DNA of 32,516 bases from Polyangia bacterium (GTDB lineage Bacteria > Myxococcota_A > Polyangia > Polyangiales > Polyangiaceae), in NCBI GenBank assembly GCA_030426145.1, contig JAUHZF010000061.1, forward strand, positions 1 to 32,516. Direction: 5' to 3'. Position 1 is the stretch's first letter, and every line of letters begins with the position of its first letter. Under the pieces are notes generated by a model. It did no database searches. It saw only the letters and a list, made by a program, of their open reading frames with translations, and was not told where the DNA came from. The position numbers and the translations under genes were made by a program. Shown one piece after another: positions 9,399 through 17,122 of this stretch.

Positions 9399-10202
9399 TC
9401 AGTTCTTCGGAGCCTGGCGGGTCTGTTGGGCCGTGACCGTCTTCAGCTCGTCGACGTGGTCCCGGTACCAGTTCACGCCCGCATAGGCGACGTTCAGCTC
9501 GTAGATGTCGCGGCGCTGGGACAGCAGCGCGAGGATGTCGTCGAGGGAGAAGATTCGCTCTGGTGACCAGAGCGCCTCGTAGACCGCACATACAAATGCG
9601 TAGTCCTCCGGGTAGTCGATGGTGAAGCGGTGGCTCATCGCGTAGTCGAGGCCCGTCTCCCAGCACACGTTGGCGAGCCTGAAACGATCGGGGCGCTCCC
9701 AGATGAAAGGCGTCGTGTGCTGCCGCTCGAAGTCGGCTTGGGCCTCCTCGAACGCGGCCTTCAGAGCGCCGAACGTCATCACCTCGACGTCGTTGCCATC
9801 CGGGTAAGTGGCCGGGTGGAGGTTGCTCACGAAGTCGTGACGAGCCGGGTCGAAAGCGGTGAGGACGCGGTCGATGACGCCCGGATCGATGAGCGGGCAG
9901 TCACTCGGGATCTTGACCACGACCTCGGCCTCGAAAGCTTCGGCGCAGCGATAGTGGCGATCGAGGCAGTCCTCGGGGTGGCCGCGGAAGACGGGAAGTC
10001 CCATCTCCTCGGCCACCGTCGCGATGGGGTCGTCTTGCGGCAGCGGCGTGGTGGCAACCACGAGGGTGAGCTCGGTCTGCGCCGCCTGCATGCGCTCGAG
10101 CTGGCGTTGCAGCAAGGTGGCCCCCATCACGGGTTTGAGGACCTTGCCCGGGAGGCGCGTAGAGCCAGCCCGGGCCTGGCAGACGACGAGAGGAGGAGGC
10201 AT
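9399..10202 (-). CDS. spsF: SpsF-like cytidylyltransferase
   Basis: 267 aa. Seen: VVCQARAGSTRLPGKVL at the N-terminus (nucleotide-binding start of the SpsF/NeuA-like family), KIPSDCPLIDP, the YPDGNDVEVM segment and HRFTIDYPEDY near the C-terminus. The family activates sugars or related acids as CMP derivatives for cell-surface polymer synthesis. The ATG at 10202 is 8 bases after the stop of the glycosyltransferase-like gene, so it is the last gene of a three-gene operon with the flippase-like protein. The precise substrate is unknown. Confidence 0.88.
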   Translation of the reverse strand: MPPPLVVCQARAGSTRLPGKVLKPVMGATLLQRQLERMQAAQTELTLVVATTPLPQDDPIATVAEEMGLPVFRGHPEDCLDRHYRCAEAFEAEVVVKIPSDCPLIDPGVIDRVLTAFDPARHDFVSNLHPATYPDGNDVEVMTFGALKAAFEEAQADFERQHTTPFIWERPDRFRLANVCWETGLDYAMSHRFTIDYPEDYAFVCAVYEALWSPERIFSLDDILALLSQRRDIYELNVAYAGVNWYRDHVDELKTVTAQQTRQAPKN

Positions 10203-10210
10203 CTCGGGGC

Positions 10211-11302
10211 TCAGGCGCCCCGGCGCAGGAGCATGCCTTCTTTGGGGCCCACCCGCGGAGGCTTGGCAAAAATGGGGAAGGGGCGAGCCTTGGGAGGCTG
10301 ACTCTGGATGAGCAGCTCACGCGCGACCTGGGCGATGTTGCGCGCAGCCACGCCATTCTGGAGCGGCAGAAGCGCCTCGAGCTCCGAGTTGGGGAACAGC
10401 GAATGCACCTCCTTGCCCAGCGCTACGCCCACGAATGCCAACGTGGAGTATTTGCAGACGAGCACCGAGCAATTGGCGACCATCTCCTCGGCCGAGCCGG
10501 AGATGTAGACCACGGCCTCCGGAGCCCAGCGGCGGATCTCTGCAATGGCGCGCTCGAAGTTCTCATTGGGGTGCAGCTTGAACACCAGCGGCTTGCGATG
10601 CCGATCGGCGATGGCCTTGGCTTTGAGGATGAACGCGCGACGATTCTCCCACCACCACACCTCACGGACGTCGGAGGTACAGCACAGCACGAAGTCGTGC
10701 AGGGGGAAGTCGTTGTCGCGGTACTTCTTGCAGTCGTCGAAGTTGGGGATGCCGGTCACGACGACCTTCTCCGCCTTCACACCTCGTTGCACGAAGAGGC
10801 GTTTGAAGCCTTCGCTCGCGACGCAGAATCGATCGTAGAGGTCGGACAGGCCCGTGGCCGAGGTGCCTCCGAAGAACCCGGGGATCCAGCGAAAGCGCTG
10901 CACGAGAGGGAAGAGCACGCTCTCGGGGTCGCTCATGCCCTCTTGGACGAGCACGACACGCTTGTCACGTATGTTGACCGGTCGAACGAGGTCGGAGCAA
11001 TGGAAGACGAGGTCGACGTCGTCGCCGTGATTGCTCAGTCCGTAGTCGACCTCCAGCTCGTGGTCGTGGAGATAGTCGAGGCAGCGCTGCTGGAGCTTCT
11101 TGCCGCCAATGGTGTTCTCGAGGGCGCCGATCTGGCGCAAGAACTCGAAGTCCAGGTTGCCGTAGTAGGGACTGAAGATGTGTCGGTAGCCCGGACCTAG
11201 CTCCCGGGCGATCTGGTGCATCTGGGTCGTTTGGTTGAGCGAGCCGCAAATGTAGAAGACTTTGCGGCGCCGAGAGCGGCCCTCTCCGTTGTCATTTTTC
11301 AT
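10211..11302 (-). CDS. CDP-glycerol-transferase/2-epimerase-like glycosyltransferase
   Basis: 363 aa. The N-terminal half has KVFYICGSLNQTTQMHQIAREL, a Rossmann-like start. The C-terminal half has VVVTGIPNFDD, VFKLHPNEN and CSVLVCKYSTLAFVGVALGK, which fit the GT-B fold of CDP-glycerol glycerophosphotransferases, capsule transferases and UDP-GlcNAc 2-epimerases. The ATG at 11302 overlaps the stop of the flippase-like gene by 4 bases, and the SpsF gene follows. With a CMP-activating enzyme next door, a transferase or processing role in a surface glycan is likely; the reaction is not determined. A longer frame upstream to a TTG at 11359 is less likely because it would run far into the preceding gene. 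Confidence 0.75.
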   Translation of the reverse strand: MKNDNGEGRSRRRKVFYICGSLNQTTQMHQIARELGPGYRHIFSPYYGNLDFEFLRQIGALENTIGGKKLQQRCLDYLHDHELEVDYGLSNHGDDVDLVFHCSDLVRPVNIRDKRVVLVQEGMSDPESVLFPLVQRFRWIPGFFGGTSATGLSDLYDRFCVASEGFKRLFVQRGVKAEKVVVTGIPNFDDCKKYRDNDFPLHDFVLCCTSDVREVWWWENRRAFILKAKAIADRHRKPLVFKLHPNENFERAIAEIRRWAPEAVVYISGSAEEMVANCSVLVCKYSTLAFVGVALGKEVHSLFPNSELEALLPLQNGVAARNIAQVARELLIQSQPPKARPFPIFAKPPRVGPKEGMLLRRGA

Positions 11303-12390
11303 GCTCGTTCCTCGATGGCTGTCGTGTTCATGCGTCGTCGACCCAGCATCAGCACCCAACCAAACCCGATCCAGAACAGCTCCTTGCTGCGTTTGAGCAA
11401 TACGAAAGCCGCTCCGAATTCAGTCGCACCGGCCACCCCGAAGGCATTGAGCATCGCAACGTAGCCGGCATCCTGTACACCTAGCCCTGCCGGAATGGCG
11501 AAGACGAGGCTGCGGAGTGACGAGCCCGCAACCTCGAGGGCAATCGCCTGCGCGAAGGTCACATCCGCGCCTAGGAGCGACAGGATGAGCCAGGATTCGA
11601 ATCCTTCGAGCCACCACTGAGCCAGCAGGATGAGCCCCGGAGGGAGAAGCTCACCCACGCGGGAAGCGGCGAGGGGGACGGCGAGCTGGGCATCGGTTCT
11701 CGCCCAGCCCTCGGCGCGCGCTTCGAGCCACGTGCGAAAGCGACGGCTCGGCGTTCGGCGCAGCAGACCGAAGAGCGCCATGGCGAGCGAACCGCGCTTC
11801 ATGCCCCAGTACATGGCGCCGGACACGAGCAACATGCCCCCTGCAGTGGCTGCGAGCAGCCCCCGGAAGGTCTCGGGGTGGCCGAACATCACCCTCGAGG
11901 GCTCGGGAAGCACGCTCCACGCGAGGAGCGCGCCGGTGGCCACGTAGAGCCCGTTGGTGGAGACGATGAGAAGCTTCTTCACCGCCTGCGAGGCGACGGC
12001 ATCGGAGACGGGCACCCCAAAGCGCCGTCCGAGGAAGTAGACGCCCAACGACTCGGCCACCGCGGGTCCCCCGGGGATGGTCAAGTGCGCCGCCTCCATG
12101 GTGAAGAAGGTTCGCACCAGGGGCCAGACCGGGATCGGGCGACCGATTCCGCGAAGGATCCTCTGCCACGCCCAGGCGTGCATGACGGTCCAGAGCCCCT
12201 GCGGCACCAGCACCAGCACCGCAACGGGGCCTACGCCCGCGATGATGCTCGCCGTACGGTGGAGGTCGGCGTCGCGTAGGGCCCAACCGAACAGCGAGAG
12301 CCCGACCATGAGGAGCAGGCCATGGACGAGCTTGTTCCGGCGCGAGGGGGCCGGGGTGTTGGTCGCGTCGTGCACGTCGAGCCGGTCCAT
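11299..12390 (-). CDS. lysylphosphatidylglycerol-synthase TM region/flippase-like membrane protein
   Basis: 363 aa from ATG 12390. Seen: an N-terminal basic cap (SRRNK) and about 8-9 hydrophobic segments. Family-typical parts are VPQGLWTVMHAWAWQRILRGIG, TFFTMEAAHLTIPGGPAVAESL and the C-terminal AGSSLRSLVFAIPAGLGVQDAGY. This matches the AglD/MprF-N flippase-like family (UPF0104), which includes lipid or lipid-linked-saccharide translocators. It heads the operon with the glycosyltransferase-like and SpsF genes, suggesting export of a lipid-linked glycan. A TTG at 12498 would add 36 residues without similarity. Confidence 0.82.
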   Translation of the reverse strand: MDRLDVHDATNTPAPSRRNKLVHGLLLMVGLSLFGWALRDADLHRTASIIAGVGPVAVLVLVPQGLWTVMHAWAWQRILRGIGRPIPVWPLVRTFFTMEAAHLTIPGGPAVAESLGVYFLGRRFGVPVSDAVASQAVKKLLIVSTNGLYVATGALLAWSVLPEPSRVMFGHPETFRGLLAATAGGMLLVSGAMYWGMKRGSLAMALFGLLRRTPSRRFRTWLEARAEGWARTDAQLAVPLAASRVGELLPPGLILLAQWWLEGFESWLILSLLGADVTFAQAIALEVAGSSLRSLVFAIPAGLGVQDAGYVAMLNAFGVAGATEFGAAFVLLKRSKELFWIGFGWVLMLGRRRMNTTAIEERA

Positions 12391-12480
12391 GGTTGCGGGG
12401 CGGGCGTACCCCGAGCGCGCCAGCGAAGACACCCCCGAGGTCCCATCGCAATGTGACGTCTTTGCCCGCCATTCGCCAAT

Positions 12481-12520
12481 GCGTACCTGTTTACGCAATT
12501 CCGTGGCGCAAACGTGGCGC
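12481..12520 (-). promoter_or_regulatory. candidate regulatory repeats upstream of the glycan operon
   Basis: An inverted repeat GCGTA-6-TACGC lies at 12481-12496. Immediately upstream of it (relative to the operon) are two direct copies of CGTGGCGC at 12502-12509 and 12513-12520, a period of 11 bases, about one helical turn. They sit 90-130 bases before the ATG at 12390. The factor is unknown, and chance occurrence at this GC content cannot be excluded. Confidence 0.3.
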
Positions 12521-12544
12521 CCGCATGGCTACCGAGCGTCGTGG

Positions 12545-12727
12545 CTCGTGCCTCGTGCTCGGTCTCGGCCTCGCCCTCGGTCTCGCCCTCGGTCTCGCCC
12601 TCGGTCTCGCCCTCGCCCTCGCCCTCGAACCTCGAACCTCGAACCTCGAACCTCGAACCTCGAACCTCGAACCTCGAACCTCGAACCTCGAACCTCGAAC
12701 CTCGGTTTCGGCCTCGAACCTCGATGG
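12545..12727. repeat. compound microsatellite: CTCGNN hexamers then CTCGAAC heptamers
   Basis: After two CTCGTG units, eleven hexamers of the form CTCGGT, CTCGCC or CTCGGC run from 12558 to 12623. They pass directly into eleven perfect tandem copies of the heptamer CTCGAAC (12624-12700), followed by degenerate units to 12727. The array abuts the TAA stop of the M14 peptidase gene (12728-12730). With 12481-12520 it accounts for most of the 337-base gap between that gene and the flippase-like gene. All six frames across it are open and give artefactual periodic peptides, so no gene is called. Confidence 0.97.
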
Positions 12728-13720
12728 TTACTTGCGTGCTGCGAGGTCGAGCTCGACGAGGCGTCGACGACGGTGTTGGCGCGCGGTGACTTGCATGGCA
12801 GGCTCCACAGCGGCGCGCAGCAAGGCGACAGTGGCGGGTATGAGGCTGGCGATTTCCGTTTCGACGCGCGGCGTGTTCATCCAGCAGAAGGGGTCGAGCA
12901 TGCGGCGTGGCATCAGCACGCTGGGGCACAGGGTGCCGACCTCGACGGTGAGGGCCATGCATCCTTCTTCGCCGTCGAGCCAATCGTCCATGTCACCGAT
13001 GGTGGGGTAGAGGCCGATGGACTGCTTGCACACGTAGGGACGAACCGCAGCGCCGTTGAACGCGCGCCCCAGCCGCTCGTAGGCCGCCTGACGGGGGTTG
13101 TTCGCCTTGGTGTAGCCCCACGGATAGAGCAGCAGGTTGCCGAAGGAGTGGAACGCGAGCGAGTAGGCGGGGCGCTCGTGGGCGACGAGGTCGCGGACGG
13201 CGCGACTCTCGGGCTCTGAGAAGGCGTGCGGTCCGGTGTAGTGCCAGCCGCCGGGCCGAGGGGAGCCGGAGAAGGGGTGCCAGGTCTTGATGTCGGCCTG
13301 ACGCGGGAAGTTTCGGTTGAGGTCGACCCCGTTGGCGTTGGTGCGCTGCCACGCGCGCTCGCCGCGGGCGATGCGGGCGCCGTTCTCGAAGTAAGCGTCG
13401 GGGTTGACCATCGGGACCACCACGAACCGCGCGCTGCGCGACAGCTCGTGGTGGCGCACGGCCACCGTCCGCACGAGCGCACGTAGCCCCACCGAGCCGA
13501 CGATCTCGATGCCATGCATGAGTCCCGTCAGGAGGATGGTGGGGGCGTCGCCGTGGTTGGCGCCGAAGGAGAAGGCGGTGATGGGCCGTCCCTCCACGCT
13601 TCGCCCGATCTCGACCGTGTGGCCGCCCACCTCCGCCGCGACCTCATCCCAGGCTTGCACGAAGCGGTGCGCCGGCTCGTAGCAGAACCGGGGATGGCGA
13701 CGGAGCGGCAGCAACACCAT
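12728..13720 (-). CDS. M14-family zinc carboxypeptidase
   Basis: 330 aa. The M14 signature is complete: zinc ligands HGIE (H69, E72) and H191 in FHSFGNLLLYPWGYT, substrate-carboxylate residues N135 and R136 in VDLNRNF, and catalytic E260 in ALTVEVGT. NPDAY and TIGDMDDWLDG are also typical. No signal peptide is obvious, so it is probably cytosolic or exported by an unrecognised route. Family members remove C-terminal residues from peptides or act on muropeptides; which applies here is not clear. It is transcribed away from the DUF697 cluster end, and its 3' end touches the microsatellite. The last residues (RRRRLVELDLAARK) are basic and may be variable. Confidence 0.92.
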   Translation of the reverse strand: MVLLPLRRHPRFCYEPAHRFVQAWDEVAAEVGGHTVEIGRSVEGRPITAFSFGANHGDAPTILLTGLMHGIEIVGSVGLRALVRTVAVRHHELSRSARFVVVPMVNPDAYFENGARIARGERAWQRTNANGVDLNRNFPRQADIKTWHPFSGSPRPGGWHYTGPHAFSEPESRAVRDLVAHERPAYSLAFHSFGNLLLYPWGYTKANNPRQAAYERLGRAFNGAAVRPYVCKQSIGLYPTIGDMDDWLDGEEGCMALTVEVGTLCPSVLMPRRMLDPFCWMNTPRVETEIASLIPATVALLRAAVEPAMQVTARQHRRRRLVELDLAARK

Positions 13721-13789
13721 CGTGTCATTATGGTGTCTCTCAGGTGAAGTTCAACGAGAAACCAAGGGCATTTCAACGCCTTTCGCGCC

Positions 13790-14359
13790 TCATCGTGTGC
13801 GCCGGAGCTCGTCCAGAAGCTGCTTCTTCGCGAGCTTGAACTCGTCCTCACTGAGCAGCCCCGCCTCGTAGGCGTCGACGAGGGCCTGGAGGCGGGCTTT
13901 GAAGCCGCCCCGCTTCACGGCCTCGGTCTGCTCGCGGCGGCGCGTTCGGAAGATGTCGCGGAATCGACGTTTCAACGCCCGGTTGGGCACGCCACGCCCG
14001 CAGGTGAAGTAGTAGTCCGCGACCTCGCCGATGGCGTGGGTGATGGCGTAGGCCATCGGAACCGCGACCGCCCAGCCCAGCACCGGGATGAGCTTCGAGG
14101 CCGACAGCAACACGCTCTGGGTGGCGATGCTGGCGCCAAAGGTGCTGAGGATCTCGACCACGGCCTTGCGGTCGAGCTCGTAGCCGTGAAGGCGGCCGAT
14201 CTTCTGGACCATCACGATCTGCACGGGGGCGAGCAGGGCGAGGTCGAGCAAGGGGATGGGCTGCACCGCGGTCGCGGCCGCCGCGACCGCGCTCACGTGG
14301 ATGATGTCGGCCACCGCTCGGTCGCGGTGGTCGTCGGCTCGAGGGCTGGTGGTCGCCAC
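13790..14359 (-). CDS. DUF697 membrane protein with SHOCT-like tail
   Basis: 189 aa, GTG start at 14359, one base after the stop of the YiaAB gene. Residues about 15-120 match DUF697: ADIIHVSAVAAAATAVQPIP, LALLAPVQIVMVQKIG and LGWAVAVPMAYAITHAIGEVADYYF, with two hydrophobic segments. A basic linker follows (RRFRDIFRTRRREQ), then a C-terminal SHOCT-like helix pair, ALVDAYEAGLLSEDEFKLAKKQLL. DUF697 is the domain of E. coli YcjF, whose gene pair ycjXF lies next to the psp genes and responds to PspF. Here the gene is co-transcribed with a YiaAB protein opposite a sigma54 activator. I infer a membrane-stress role. Confidence 0.85.
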   Translation of the reverse strand: MATTSPRADDHRDRAVADIIHVSAVAAAATAVQPIPLLDLALLAPVQIVMVQKIGRLHGYELDRKAVVEILSTFGASIATQSVLLSASKLIPVLGWAVAVPMAYAITHAIGEVADYYFTCGRGVPNRALKRRFRDIFRTRRREQTEAVKRGGFKARLQALVDAYEAGLLSEDEFKLAKKQLLDELRRTR

Positions 14360-14360
14360 G

Positions 14361-14657
14361 TCAGGCCGCCTTCCGGTAGGGCTTGGGGCCGTCTTCGTCG
14401 ATGTCCCGCAGGATGCGCTCGGCTTGGGCCGACTCGATCTTCGTGAGCAGGCGCTTGGCTTCGTGCTCGTCGCGGACCGCCTTCGCGAGCGTGAAGCTCG
14501 AACCCACGCAGAAGAGCACCGCGATACCCATGTAGCCACGGACCCAGGCCGCCACCGGGAGGTAGACGATCCCGACGATGGTGGCCGCCACGGCAATCGC
14601 AAAGGACGCCCAGACCTGGAAGCGCCAGGCCGACGTGTCTTGGTTCAATTCGCTCAT
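14361..14657 (-). CDS. YiaAB-type two-helix membrane protein
   Basis: 98 aa. Seen: two hydrophobic helices, FAIAVAATIVGIVYLPVA and GYMGIAVLFCVGSSFTLAKAV, with the family-typical WVRGYMG and SSFTLAKAVRDEHE, then a charged C-terminal helix. The YiaA/B family has no established biochemical role. The ATG is set by a strong AAGGAG site 8 bases upstream. A sigma54-like promoter lies 28 bases upstream. The DUF697 gene follows after one base, so the two form an operon divergent from the sigma54 activator gene. Confidence 0.88.
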   Translation of the reverse strand: MSELNQDTSAWRFQVWASFAIAVAATIVGIVYLPVAAWVRGYMGIAVLFCVGSSFTLAKAVRDEHEAKRLLTKIESAQAERILRDIDEDGPKPYRKAA

Positions 14658-14684
14658 GATGTCGTCTCCTTTTCCCGGAGACAC

Positions 14685-14701
14685 AACAAGAGCCGTGCCG
14701 A
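14685..14701 (-). promoter_or_regulatory. sigma54 (-24/-12) promoter candidate for the yiaAB-DUF697 operon
   Basis: Read on the minus strand the element is cGGCAC-ggctc-TTGTt, against the consensus TGGCAC-N5-TTGCW. Nine of eleven defined bases match, the spacing is exact and the -24 GG is kept, but the -12 GC is GT. A start about 12 bases further on would give a short leader before the AAGGAG site and the ATG at 14657. The divergent neighbour encodes a sigma54 activator with an intact GAFTGA loop. Confidence 0.55.
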
Positions 14702-14808
14702 AGGCCAAGTGGCTGAATTTACGTAGATCCATCCTTCGCTCGGCTACATAAAATGCTGCATAGCGACTACGAATGCCTGGCAGAGCTACAAAAAATGTAT
14801 GATGCCAC

Positions 14809-16308
14809 GTGCAAAAACTGAGTGCTGACGACCGTGATTTCTTCCGCCGCGCGTCGCAGCTCGTGATGTCCAACCCCTTCGGGGAAGCGCGGGAGCAGGC
14901 CGACCGCGCGCTCAGCGGGGCTCACGAAGGCATGGGCCGGGACCAAGTGGTCGACCGCCTCCTCGAGGTGGTCGAAGAGCGACTGATGCGACTCGGCGGC
15001 AGCCCGCTCGACGTGCGCGCCTATCCGCCGGACGAGCGGGAGATGCTCCAGCTCGCGCTGCTCTTCGGACTGTTCCACGAGCTGGCACCGGAGCTGGACC
15101 AGGACATCGACGACGAGATGGCGGGTCGGCCGCTCAGTCCTTTGTCGGCTGTCGAAGACGCGCTGCTCCGACTCGAGTCCCACGGCTTCACCCCCGACGA
15201 AGCCGACAGTTACGTCGCCATCGTGTGGCAGGCGCGCCGCGCCTACTACTTCATCCTACGTATGCTGGTCGGCGACAGCGCGGTCATGCGCCGGCTGCGT
15301 GAGAGCCTGTGGAACAACGTCTTCACCCACGACCTGTTGCGCTACGCGCAGGGTCTCCACCGCCGGATGGAGGACTTCTCCACCTTCGTCGTAGGTGAGA
15401 CAGGGGCTGGCAAGACGGCGGCCGCCGCGGCCATCGGGCGCTCGGGGTTCATCCCCTACGACCGAAAGACGGGAGACTTCGGCGCCTCGTTCACCGACTG
15501 CTTCCTCGCCACCAACTTGTCGGCCATCCCTCCCACCCTCATCGAGTCGGAGCTCTTCGGCCATGAGAAGGGAGCCTTCACCGGCGCCGTCGAGCGGCAC
15601 CTGGGGCTCTTCGCTCGCTGCAGTCCCCACGGAGCCGTCTTCCTCGACGAGATCGGTGAGGTGTCGACCGTCATCCAGATCAAGCTGCTCCGTGTGCTTC
15701 AAGAGCGACGGTTCTCGCCGGTGGGGTCGCACGAGGACAAGCGCTTCGCGGGCCGAGTCATCGTGGCGACCAATCGCAGCATCGAGGCCATGGCGGCCGC
15801 GGGAGACTTCCGCCCCGACCTCTACTACCGCCTCAGCTCCGACATCATCGAGGTGCCACCGCTGCGCGAGCGCTTCGCGGAAATGCCCGGAGAACGTGAA
15901 CAAATGGTGCGAGCACTGCTGCGGCGAATGCTCGGCCACGAGGAATCCGAGCTGTCGACCCGAGTACTCGAGGTCATCGAGAGGGACGTTCCGTGCGACT
16001 ACCCGTGGCCCGGCAACGTGCGTGAGCTCGAGCAGTGCATTCGCCGCGTGCTCCTTCGCGGAGACGCGCGCGCCACGGGTTGGCCCGTGGGCGTCGCCAC
16101 GGCGACACCCGTGCCCCCAGCCTCGCCCGCGATGTCGCTCCTCGGGGCCACCGATCAGGGCCGATGGTCTCTCGATCGGCTCGTGGCCGAGTACTGTCAG
16201 CTCGTCTACGCACAGGTAGGCAGCTACGAGGCCGCCGGGCGTCGGCTCGGGCTCGATTGGCGAACGGTCAAGCGCCACGCTCAGGCCGCGGCCACGTCAT
16301 CCGATTGA
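14809..16308 (+). CDS. sigma54-dependent enhancer-binding protein with novel N-terminal domain
   Basis: 499 aa. Residues about 175-415 form the AAA+ activator domain: Walker A GETGAGKT (196-203), ESELFGHEKGAFTGA with the sigma54-contacting GAFTGA loop (255-260), Walker B GAVFLDEIGE (275-284), the RPDLYYRLS arginine region (335-343) and WPGNVRELEQ (400-409). The C-terminus is a Fis-type helix-turn-helix (YEAAGRRLGLDWRTVKRH, 473-490). Residues 1-175 are not REC, GAF, PAS or FHA by eye; they look helical and acidic. The start is GTG at 14809 with no clear ribosome-binding site; no in-frame ATG lies just upstream. It is divergent from the YiaAB-DUF697 operon and probably controls it. Confidence 0.92.
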   Translation: MQKLSADDRDFFRRASQLVMSNPFGEAREQADRALSGAHEGMGRDQVVDRLLEVVEERLMRLGGSPLDVRAYPPDEREMLQLALLFGLFHELAPELDQDIDDEMAGRPLSPLSAVEDALLRLESHGFTPDEADSYVAIVWQARRAYYFILRMLVGDSAVMRRLRESLWNNVFTHDLLRYAQGLHRRMEDFSTFVVGETGAGKTAAAAAIGRSGFIPYDRKTGDFGASFTDCFLATNLSAIPPTLIESELFGHEKGAFTGAVERHLGLFARCSPHGAVFLDEIGEVSTVIQIKLLRVLQERRFSPVGSHEDKRFAGRVIVATNRSIEAMAAAGDFRPDLYYRLSSDIIEVPPLRERFAEMPGEREQMVRALLRRMLGHEESELSTRVLEVIERDVPCDYPWPGNVRELEQCIRRVLLRGDARATGWPVGVATATPVPPASPAMSLLGATDQGRWSLDRLVAEYCQLVYAQVGSYEAAGRRLGLDWRTVKRHAQAAATSSD

Positions 16309-16564
16309 CGCACAAGGCGCCTTCGTGGCGCGACAGTGTCTTGGCCCCATGGACGATCGTGCCATTGATTCGCCATCGGTCTGAAACGCGTTCTTTTCGT
16401 GTGTGACGGCAGAGAAGCGCAATTCACCCAGATTTTGCGACGCTGTGGGATCCGCGTCACGCGTTGCCGACAGGGTGGTGTCGTTCGCTGGCAGCACGGT
16501 GTTGCATTGGGGCGTCGTGGAGGCGGACGTACCGAAAACGAGATCTCTGAGGCAGGTGTTTGAT

Positions 16565-17122
16565 ATGGCGCGTTACGATATTCGTGAGCTTTGTCGGGAT
16601 GACTTCGAGACGCTCATGGGGCTCGAGGATGAAGTCTTCGGCGCTGATGGCGAACCGGTGCTCGGTCCCTACTACGTGCGGCTCTGCTGTGACTTCTTTC
16701 CCGATACGTGTTTTCTAGCCACGGTCGACGGAAAACCGGCGGGCTACATTCTGGGGTTCCTCAAGGGGCGTGAGGTGTACTGCACGACGCTGGCCGTCGT
16801 GCCCGAGTATCAGGGCACGCGCGTCGTGCATTATCTTCTTCGCGCCTTCTGTCGCGCGATCATCGATCGCGCCGACAGCATCTGGTTTACCGTCGAAGAA
16901 GACAACGCGGCCGCTCGCGCCGTTCACGCGACCCTCGGGGCCAAGAACGTCGAGGTTCGCAAGGACTTCTATGGTCCCGGCCAGGATCGTATCGTTTCGC
17001 GCCTGGATCGTGAGGTCCTCGTACGCCTTCGCAAGCGCTACGAGCGCCTTGGCTTCATCGAGCGCAAGCGTGCCGCCGAGAGCGGCGTGCGGAGCACGGC
17101 GCAGCTCGAGGCTGCCTCGTGA
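16565..17122 (+). CDS. GNAT-family acyltransferase with degenerate cofactor loop
   Basis: 185 aa. Seen: RYDIRELCRDDFETLMGLEDEVFG at the N-terminus, beta4 CTTLAVVPEYQG and a C-terminal EEDNAAARAVHATLGAKN, the usual GNAT motif-B ending. The acetyl-CoA loop should read Q/R-x-x-G-x-G/A; here it is QGTRVV (83-88), so both loop glycines are absent. Catalysis may therefore use a different acyl donor, or be weak. The ATG at 16565 is preceded by AGGCAGG; a longer frame upstream has no similarity. The stop overlaps the GTG start of the PlsC-like gene (GTGA). Third positions are visibly richer in T than in neighbouring genes. Confidence 0.82.
   Translation: MARYDIRELCRDDFETLMGLEDEVFGADGEPVLGPYYVRLCCDFFPDTCFLATVDGKPAGYILGFLKGREVYCTTLAVVPEYQGTRVVHYLLRAFCRAIIDRADSIWFTVEEDNAAARAVHATLGAKNVEVRKDFYGPGQDRIVSRLDREVLVRLRKRYERLGFIERKRAAESGVRSTAQLEAAS

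Noticed and set aside
12545-12727. Open frames across the first microsatellite giving periodic peptides
   Set aside because: A 7-base repeat has no stop in any frame, so the periodic peptide is an artefact.
16488-16506. TGGCAG and TTGCA resembling a sigma54 promoter before the GNAT gene
   Set aside because: The GG and GC are two bases too far apart for a -24/-12 element.
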